From: Mangrovicella endophytica
GTDB taxonomy: Bacteria; Pseudomonadota; Alphaproteobacteria; Rhizobiales; Rhizobiaceae
Length of the DNA: 64,000 nt
Direction: 5' to 3'
Assembly (NCBI RefSeq): GCF_002893625.1
Contig: NZ_PKMZ01000005.1
Coordinates: forward strand, 186,001-250,000
This document shows, piece after piece, positions 58,796 to 64,000 of this stretch. The translations under genes were made by a program, and so were the position numbers. Under the pieces are notes generated by a model. The model was not told the origin of the DNA and did not search any database. It saw only the letters and a program-made list of their open reading frames with translations. The stretch's first letter is position 1. Each line of letters opens with the position of its first letter.

Positions 58796-58808
58796 GTCAC
58801 CGCTATAT

Positions 58809-58828
58809 GAATTAGCATTGACTAATTC
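58809..58828. promoter_or_regulatory. Palindromic operator of the ArsR gene
   Basis: GAATTAG-CATTGA-CTAATTC is a perfect 7-bp inverted repeat with a 6-bp spacer, 25 bp before the ArsR start codon. ArsR-type dimers bind such imperfect or perfect 12-2-12-like palindromes at their own promoters. Confidence 0.6.
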
Positions 58829-58852
58829 ATCAGTGCAGACTAACGTTTCAGA

Positions 58853-59182
58853 ATGACGCAAGCTCACGTCCTCGACGCTGTCATGCGAACACTCGCCGAT
58901 CCCACCCGGCGGGCGGTATTCGAGCGGATCGTCCACACGGATGAGATCAGCGTCGCCGAGCTGACCAAGGGCAGCGGCGTGACGCAGTCGGCGGTCTCGC
59001 AGCATCTGCGGTCGCTGAAACAGGCGGGGCTGGTGTTGGATCGCTCGCAAGGTCGCAACGTCTTTTACCGCGCCGATCCGGCGGGCCTTGCGCCGCTGTT
59101 CGACTGGATGAGCCATTACGACGTGTTCTGGCGCTCCCGCCTCACTGACCTCCGCGCGCTCCTGAAGGACATCGATCCATGA
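58853..59182 (+). CDS. ArsR-family transcriptional regulator (metal-independent type)
   Basis: The 109-aa protein has a winged helix: ADPTRRAVFERIVHTDEISV, then GVTQSAVSQHLRSLKQAGLV and RSQGRNVFYRADPAGLAPLF, ending in DVFWRSRLTDLRALLKDIDP. It lacks the cysteine pair of metal sensors. The fixed partnership with a downstream SRPBCC gene, overlapping by 4 bp, is typical of the ArsR-AHSA1 pair. Confidence 0.9.
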   Translation: MTQAHVLDAVMRTLADPTRRAVFERIVHTDEISVAELTKGSGVTQSAVSQHLRSLKQAGLVLDRSQGRNVFYRADPAGLAPLFDWMSHYDVFWRSRLTDLRALLKDIDP

Positions 59183-59646
59183 CGCCGATCGCGACTGCCG
59201 CTGATACAAACGACATCGTCCTCGACGAGATCGTGCCGCATCCGCCCGCGGTCGTCTGGCGAGCACTGACCACTGGGGATCTCATCGCCCGCTGGCTGAT
59301 GCCGCCGACTGGATTTGCACCGGTCGAAGGCTGCCGCTTCACCTTCCGCACCAATCCCGCCGGAGCCTGGGACGGCACGATCCGCTGCGAGGTTCTGGAG
59401 GTGGTTGAGAACCAGCGGTTCGCCTTCAGCTGGAAGGGTGGCGACGCCGGCAACATCGGCTACGGCTCGCGGCTCGATACAGTCGTCACATGGACCCTGA
59501 CGCCGAGCGAGGCTGGTACGCACCTCCGGCTCGTCCACTCCGGCTTTGCGCTGCCGGACAATGAAGTCGCGCTGAAGAACATGGGAGAAGGCTGGAGAAG
59601 GGTCGTGCCGCGGCTGAAGTCGGTCGCCGACGAGGAGCCGTCGTAA
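59179..59646 (+). CDS. SRPBCC (AHSA1-like) domain protein
   Basis: The 155-aa START-like protein has ADTNDIVLDEIVPHPPAVVW, RALTTGDLIARWLMPPTGFA and TWTLTPSEAGTHLRLVHSGF with EGWRRVVPRLKSV. The AHSA1 group forms a hydrophobic pocket; the ligand is unknown. It is translated with the ArsR regulator. Confidence 0.9.
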   Translation: MTPIATAADTNDIVLDEIVPHPPAVVWRALTTGDLIARWLMPPTGFAPVEGCRFTFRTNPAGAWDGTIRCEVLEVVENQRFAFSWKGGDAGNIGYGSRLDTVVTWTLTPSEAGTHLRLVHSGFALPDNEVALKNMGEGWRRVVPRLKSVADEEPS

Positions 59647-59677
59647 TGTCTGCCGCTCCAGCCGAGGGATTGACGCC

Positions 59678-60091
59678 ATGAGCCGGCCATTCACCGGCGG
59701 CTGCGCCTGCGGCGCTGTTCGCTACACGGTTTCTGCCGAGCCCGTCGCCATGGGCCACTGCCAGTGTCGACAGTGTCAGCGCGACAGCGGCACCGGCCAC
59801 GCGTCGCATCTGACATTTGCGGGCGCTGCGGTCGCGGTCGAGGGACGCGCCAGCGAGTGGGAGGTTGCCGGCGACGGCGGCACGGTCAAGCGTGGCGCCT
59901 TCTGCCCGAACTGCGGATCGCCCCTCTACATCACGCTTCCAGCCATGCCGGATTATTTCATCCTCTATGCCGGCAGCCTCGATGAACCCGAGCGATATCG
60001 TCCGCAGATGGTGCTTTGGAGCATCGCGGCGCCAAGCTGGGATCGTGTCGATCGTGGCTTGCCGGCGTTTGACCGGATGCCGGCCGGTTGA
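59678..60091 (+). CDS. GFA-family (CENP-V/Gfa-type) zinc protein
   Basis: The 137-aa protein has GGCACGAVRYTVSAEPVAMG, HCQCRQCQRDSGTGHASHL and AFCPNCGSPLYIT. The cysteine pairs bind two zinc ions, as in glutathione-dependent formaldehyde-activating enzyme relatives. Most small GFA proteins have no proven reaction. It follows the SRPBCC gene by 31 bp and may share its transcript. Confidence 0.9.
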   Translation: MSRPFTGGCACGAVRYTVSAEPVAMGHCQCRQCQRDSGTGHASHLTFAGAAVAVEGRASEWEVAGDGGTVKRGAFCPNCGSPLYITLPAMPDYFILYAGSLDEPERYRPQMVLWSIAAPSWDRVDRGLPAFDRMPAG

Positions 60092-60322
60092 TCTCGGGGT
60101 ACCCGCTGGACAACAGTGGGTTAGCTTGTGAGCGAGTGCGCAAGCGGCCGGAAGAGGCGCCTGGTCTTGCCGCGATGCCAGCGCGTGACAGGCGCACGCT
60201 GGCACGCGGCCGACAATGCACTAGGAATGTTTGTGCCGAGGGTCAGACGAGCCTCTGCGACTAAACATAGATGAATTCCTGCCGTTGCTGCTTTGGCTAT
60301 CCCTCGTTCAACGGGAGGGCGG

Positions 60323-61102
60323 ATGGGACAGGCAAGCGATACCGGTGCAGCGTCTATGCTGATGCGGCACCTCGGCAATTTCATGGACGTGACGGAGCGC
60401 GAAAGCGAAGCGATCGCCGCAGCGCTGGCTGGTCCCGTACTGGCAGCAGGCGCCCGCACCGACCTGATGACGGAAGGCGAGGCTCCGCGGGCGGTTCTTC
60501 TGATCGTCTCCGGCTGGGCCTGCCGCTACAAGATGCTGGAGGACGGGCGGCGCCAGATCGTCGCGATCCTCCTCCCCGGCGACTTGTGTGATCTCAACAA
60601 CGGCGTCCTCGCGCAGATGGATCACTCCATCGGGACACTGACGCCGGTGCGTTATGTCGAAATCTCCAGCGAGGTGCTGCAGCGGCTCGCCGCAGATCAC
60701 CCCAAGATCGGGCAGGGGCTCTGGTGGCAGCTGTTGGTGAACGTTGCGATCCAGCGGGAATGGACGGTCAATGTCGGCCGGCGCAGCGCGGTGGAGCGGA
60801 TCGGCTGCCTGTTCTGCGAGCTTCTTCTGAGACTGCAGGCCGTCGGTCTCGCCGGGGAGGACGGCTATCCGTTTCCGCTGACGCAGACCGAGCTTGCCGA
60901 GGCGACCGGACTGACATCCGTCCATGTGAACCGCACGCTGCAGACGATGCGAAACTCGGGACTGATCCGTTTGGCTGACCGTACCCTGTCGATCCCAGAT
61001 CTCACCGCACTCCAGGATATCGCCCTGTTTTCTCCAGATTATCTGCATCTGAACGAGAAGGAGCGGCGTTCAGGTAAAGGTGTCACCAGATTAGGCACGT
61101 AG
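60323..61102 (+). CDS. Crp/Fnr-family transcriptional regulator
   Basis: The 259-aa protein has a cyclic-nucleotide-binding-like fold (LMTEGEAPRAVLLIVSGWAC, RRQIVAILLPGDLCDL) and a C-terminal HTH (PLTQTELAEATGLTSVHVNR, TLQTMRNSGLIRL). It lacks the N-terminal cysteines of Fnr. Many Hyphomicrobiales have such regulators that respond to unknown signals. ATG 60323 behind GGGAGGGCGG is preferred over TTG 60293. The next gene begins directly after its TAG. Confidence 0.9.
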   Translation: MGQASDTGAASMLMRHLGNFMDVTERESEAIAAALAGPVLAAGARTDLMTEGEAPRAVLLIVSGWACRYKMLEDGRRQIVAILLPGDLCDLNNGVLAQMDHSIGTLTPVRYVEISSEVLQRLAADHPKIGQGLWWQLLVNVAIQREWTVNVGRRSAVERIGCLFCELLLRLQAVGLAGEDGYPFPLTQTELAEATGLTSVHVNRTLQTMRNSGLIRLADRTLSIPDLTALQDIALFSPDYLHLNEKERRSGKGVTRLGT

Positions 61103-61843
61103 ATGGCCGACGATCATCATGAGATCGCAGCCCTGCAGCAGGCGCTTGCAGAGGCGGAGCGGCAACGAGACGCGGCCTTGGCCGAGATCGTCGCCCTACG
61201 GGAGAAGGAGAGGGTCGAGCGCCATGAGGAGCGGCATCGTCTGCGCAACATGCTCTCGGTTCTCCGCGCCGTTGCGCGACAGACCGGAGAGGATGTCCAG
61301 ACGATCGAGGAATATGGCGGTGTGCTGGACGGCCGCCTGTCCTCCTACCTGCGCGTGCAGGCCGCCGTCATGCCCGACTGGTCCAGGGGCATCGATCTCG
61401 CGATGCTCCTGTCCGACGAACTCCTCCGGTTCGGATTGAAGGAGGGGGATCAGGCTCGTCTCAGTGGGCCGGCCATCCGATTGACAAGCCGCGCCGCGGG
61501 CCTGCTGGCGCTTGCCTTCCACGAGCTTGCCTCCGCTGCGATCCTATCGAGTCACCTCGACATGGAAGGCGGTGGACTCGAGGTCCGGTGGGGTACGGAT
61601 TACGAGGAAGGGAATGAGGCCCTTGTAATTGAATGGGTCGAGACAAATCCTGCCGGCGGCGATGTCACTGCATCGCAGTCGCGCTGGGCCGCCTGGATAG
61701 AGGAAGCCATCGCGCATCAGCTCTCAGGACGGATGGCAAGGAGCGTCACCCCGTCAAGCTGCTTGGCGCGCTTGATCCTGCCGGCCGCCGTCATGATCAC
61801 GAACGGCCATCTTGAGCTTGCTCAGGCAGAACAGGAGCCGTAG
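61103..61843 (+). CDS. Degenerate HWE/HisKA_2-type histidine kinase-like protein
   Basis: The 246-aa soluble protein has an N-terminal coiled coil (1-40), then a DHp-like segment ERHRLRNMLSVLRAVARQTG with His 45 at the phosphorylation position, and a weak catalytic domain. The N box of HWE kinases, normally HELATNA, reads HELASAA (140-146), so the Mg-ATP-binding Asn is replaced by Ala 145, and no glycine-rich G1 or G2 box is visible. It is therefore likely to be a pseudokinase or phosphotransfer partner. No sensor domain is present. It starts immediately after the Crp/Fnr stop and is convergent with the hybrid kinase gene 13 bp away. Confidence 0.75.
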   Translation: MADDHHEIAALQQALAEAERQRDAALAEIVALREKERVERHEERHRLRNMLSVLRAVARQTGEDVQTIEEYGGVLDGRLSSYLRVQAAVMPDWSRGIDLAMLLSDELLRFGLKEGDQARLSGPAIRLTSRAAGLLALAFHELASAAILSSHLDMEGGGLEVRWGTDYEEGNEALVIEWVETNPAGGDVTASQSRWAAWIEEAIAHQLSGRMARSVTPSSCLARLILPAAVMITNGHLELAQAEQEP

Positions 61844-61855
61844 AGCCCCTCCGCC

Positions 61856-64000
61856 TCAGGCGGAGCGCGCCATCTGGCCCTCCTGCATCAGCCGGTCGAT
61901 ACCCTCGATAGTGAGTTGGAAGATGCGGTCCATATGGATGCGGAGGGCCTGCAACTCCTTGGTCTGTGCCGCGCCGTCCGTGCGGGCGCGCTTCTCGAAG
62001 TCCTCTGCCAAGCTGGCAAGACCCATCGCGCCGAGGATGCGGCTGGAGCTCTTGATCGTGTGAGCCGGCATCACCGCTTCGTCGATGCGGTCGAATTCGA
62101 GGGCCTCCCGGATGAGCCGGAGATACTCGGCCGTATCCGTCCTGTAGAGCGACACCAGCGTGTCGAACCGGGTCATCGCCGCCCGTGTCTGCTTGAAGGC
62201 GATCACGTCGATCAACGGGATCTTCGGACGCTCCGTGGCCGGCGGGACGAGGTTTGCCTGCAGCGGGACCGCCGCAGCCTGAGGGATGGCCGCGGCCGGC
62301 TGCGTCACCGGCAGGCTGATGGAAGGCAAGGCGGAAGGAGGAGTACTCATCGTGGTTGACCTCTGCTGATCATTGTTGGCGGCACGGCGCGGTGCCCGCT
62401 TGGGTGCGGCCACCGCCGGCGCCTTGAGAAGGGAGACGAGAACCTCTTCGAGATGGCTGACGCTCATCGGCTTGGTGACGAAGGCATCCATACCGGCTTC
62501 CAGGCACTTCTCGCGGTCGCCTTTCAGGGCATTGGCCGTGACGGCGATGATGGGTACGCGCCGCACGATCTTGTCTTCCATCAGCCGGCGGATCGCCCCC
62601 GTAGCCTGGTAGCCGTCCATGATCGGCATCTGGCAGTCCATGAAGATGACGTCGTAATCGCCATCCTGCGCTGCATCGACTGCCTTGGCGCCGTTCGTCG
62701 CCGTCGAAACGGTGAAGCCGAGGCCCTGCAGCACCTCTTCGCCAAACAGGAGGTTGACGTTGTTGTCGTCGACGAGAAGAGCCTTCATCCCGTTGTAGGG
62801 CAAGAGATCCGGCGCCTCCGCGCCAATGCTCTCGTCCGCCATGGCATTGCTGTCCCGCGATCCGACGAGACGACGGATGCTGTCGGCAAGAACCCGGCTA
62901 TCGAACGGCTTCACCACCGCCTGATCGAACTCGTTGTAGCGCATGTTGACCTGCTGGCTGCCGAGAATGATGGTCGGCAGGCCGGCCAGGCCCGGGCGGG
63001 CATGCACGAGGCACTGCACAGCGAGTGCTGCGTTGATGTGCTTGCCCTGGTCGGTCACCAGCAGGTCGAACGGGCCCGAGGCGGCCTGCGCCTTCTCGAT
63101 CGCTTCGGCGAAGTTGCCGGTCGGACGGAATGTCACGCAGTGGATCTGGCGAGCGCCCAGACCGCGGTCGAGGATCTCGGCCAGCGACGACGAGCAGGTG
63201 ACGAGCGCCACGTGCAGTGGCGCCAGCGGCGTCTCGGACGCTGGTTCGACGACCTTCATGGCCAGGCTGAAGGAGAAGGTCGAGCCCTTACCCTCCTCGC
63301 TGGAAACCCTGATCTCGCCGCCCATCAGCTCGCAGATCTCCTTGCAGATCGCGAGTCCGAGTCCGGTGCCGCCATAGAGACGGGTGGTGCTTTCCTCGGC
63401 CTGGCTGAAGCGCGAGAAGAGCTTGGCGATGTTCTGCGCCGCGATGCCGATGCCGGTGTCCTTGACCGCAAAGTCGACGACGCAGTGCTGCGTCTCCTCG
63501 TCGAAGGCGAGCACCTTAACGGTCACCGTCACCTCGCCGTCGCGCGTGAACTTCAGCGCGTTGCCGAGAAGATTGCCGATGATCTGCCGCAGCCGGGTGG
63601 GATCGACCTCGACCTGCTCGGGTAGCGTCGGATCGACGTCGAGCAGAAGCTCGATACCTTTGTTCTGCGCCCCTGCCGAGTAGAACGAGACGATGTCCCC
63701 GATCAGCGACGGCAGACGCGTCCGGACGGGATCGATGGCCAGCTGCCGGCTCTCGATCTTGGAGATGTCGAGGATGTCGTTGAGGATGGCGAGCAGCATG
63801 CTGCCGGAGGACTTGATCTGATCGGCGTAGCGCCGCTGCGCCTCTGTCAGCTCGGTGCGGCCGAGAAGCTCGGCCATGCCGAGGACGCCGTTCAGCGGCG
63901 TACGGATCTCATGGCTCATATTGGCGAGGAAGATCGACTTCGCCTCGCTACTCCGACGCGAGTCGGCAAGAGCCGCGATAAGCTCTGCCTCGGATCGATG
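61856..64000 (-). CDS. Hybrid sensor histidine kinase, C-terminal part (5' truncated by the window)
   Basis: The frame is open to base 64000, so 714 residues are visible and the N-terminal sensor is missing. In order: HisKA with NMSHEIRTPLNGVLGMAEL (phospho-His), HATPase_c with N box RQIIGNLLGNALKFT, DTGIGIA and GGTGLGLAI; a first receiver-like domain lacking the usual acidic start pair; a canonical receiver (ALLVDDNNVNLLFGEEVLQG, phospho-Asp in IFMDCQMPIMDGY, Lys in VTKPMSVSHLEEVL); a proline- and alanine-rich linker; and a C-terminal HPt domain (VMPAHTIKSSSRILGAMGLA). This is a BarA/ArcB-like phosphorelay kinase. The partner response regulator is not in the window. Confidence 0.93.
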   Translation of the reverse strand, partial: HRSEAELIAALADSRRSSEAKSIFLANMSHEIRTPLNGVLGMAELLGRTELTEAQRRYADQIKSSGSMLLAILNDILDISKIESRQLAIDPVRTRLPSLIGDIVSFYSAGAQNKGIELLLDVDPTLPEQVEVDPTRLRQIIGNLLGNALKFTRDGEVTVTVKVLAFDEETQHCVVDFAVKDTGIGIAAQNIAKLFSRFSQAEESTTRLYGGTGLGLAICKEICELMGGEIRVSSEEGKGSTFSFSLAMKVVEPASETPLAPLHVALVTCSSSLAEILDRGLGARQIHCVTFRPTGNFAEAIEKAQAASGPFDLLVTDQGKHINAALAVQCLVHARPGLAGLPTIILGSQQVNMRYNEFDQAVVKPFDSRVLADSIRRLVGSRDSNAMADESIGAEAPDLLPYNGMKALLVDDNNVNLLFGEEVLQGLGFTVSTATNGAKAVDAAQDGDYDVIFMDCQMPIMDGYQATGAIRRLMEDKIVRRVPIIAVTANALKGDREKCLEAGMDAFVTKPMSVSHLEEVLVSLLKAPAVAAPKRAPRRAANNDQQRSTTMSTPPSALPSISLPVTQPAAAIPQAAAVPLQANLVPPATERPKIPLIDVIAFKQTRAAMTRFDTLVSLYRTDTAEYLRLIREALEFDRIDEAVMPAHTIKSSSRILGAMGLASLAEDFEKRARTDGAAQTKELQALRIHMDRIFQLTIEGIDRLMQEGQMARSA

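Overview
The window is about 64 kb of GC-rich chromosome from an alphaproteobacterium, most likely a member of the Hyphomicrobiales (Rhizobiales). The evidence is the content: a fused pyruvate carboxylase, the phaR / phaAB polyhydroxybutyrate genes, a block of SUV3-like helicase, S4 protein, FdxA, CarD and RpoH, and several matches to the EcfG general-stress promoter (GGAAC-N16/17-CGTT). A placement near Aurantimonadaceae is a guess.

Left third (1-28,400), housekeeping. In order: the end of a Gfo/Idh/MocA-like oxidoreductase; pyc; a DeoR regulator and an MFS transporter; a 50-aa DUF3309 protein; ispG and a SPOR lytic transglycosylase; ispA; mtgA; rpmF; a Gdx/SugE-like SMR exporter; phaR divergent from phaAB; a small PepSY protein; the helicase with a very long low-complexity tail; an S4 protein; fdxA; carD; a heat-shock sigma factor; and an M48 lipoprotein protease. 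The thiamine transporter thiBPQ lies behind a TPP riboswitch and is divergent from a thiamine diphosphokinase gene.

Middle (28,654-46,785), mobile element. An 18.1-kb element is integrated in the 3' end of a tRNA-Arg(CCT) gene and is bounded by a perfect 46-bp duplication. At its right end are a tyrosine integrase, an Arc-like repressor and a divergent AlpA-like gene around a palindromic operator. A leftward operon of small, mostly overlapping genes then encodes an HK97-type head, packaging enzymes, connectors, a tail tube, a short tape measure and a few further proteins. I recognise no replication, lysis, baseplate or receptor-binding genes. The element also carries an AT-rich, opposite-strand gene for a coiled-coil membrane protein beside attL, a zinc-ribbon repeat protein, and dense GGGAG(G/C) repeat clusters on both sides of a BRO-domain gene. 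It could be a phage satellite related to capsid-forming islands or a deleted siphovirus prophage. This is the most interesting part of the window.

Right third (46,810-64,000), accessory metabolism and signalling. A LacI-type regulator faces a nine-gene operon across a perfect 20-bp palindrome. The operon encodes an ABC importer (ATPase, periplasmic protein, two permeases), HyuA/HyuB ATP-dependent hydantoinase-type subunits, a glyoxalase-like protein, a DAO-family FAD oxidoreductase and a DUF1028 Ntn-type protein. It looks like uptake and breakdown of a cyclic amide such as a hydantoin, with the substrate unknown. After it come an ArsR/SRPBCC pair, a GFA-family protein, a Crp/Fnr regulator joined to a degenerate HWE-type histidine kinase, and the C-terminal part of a hybrid histidine kinase that runs off the window.
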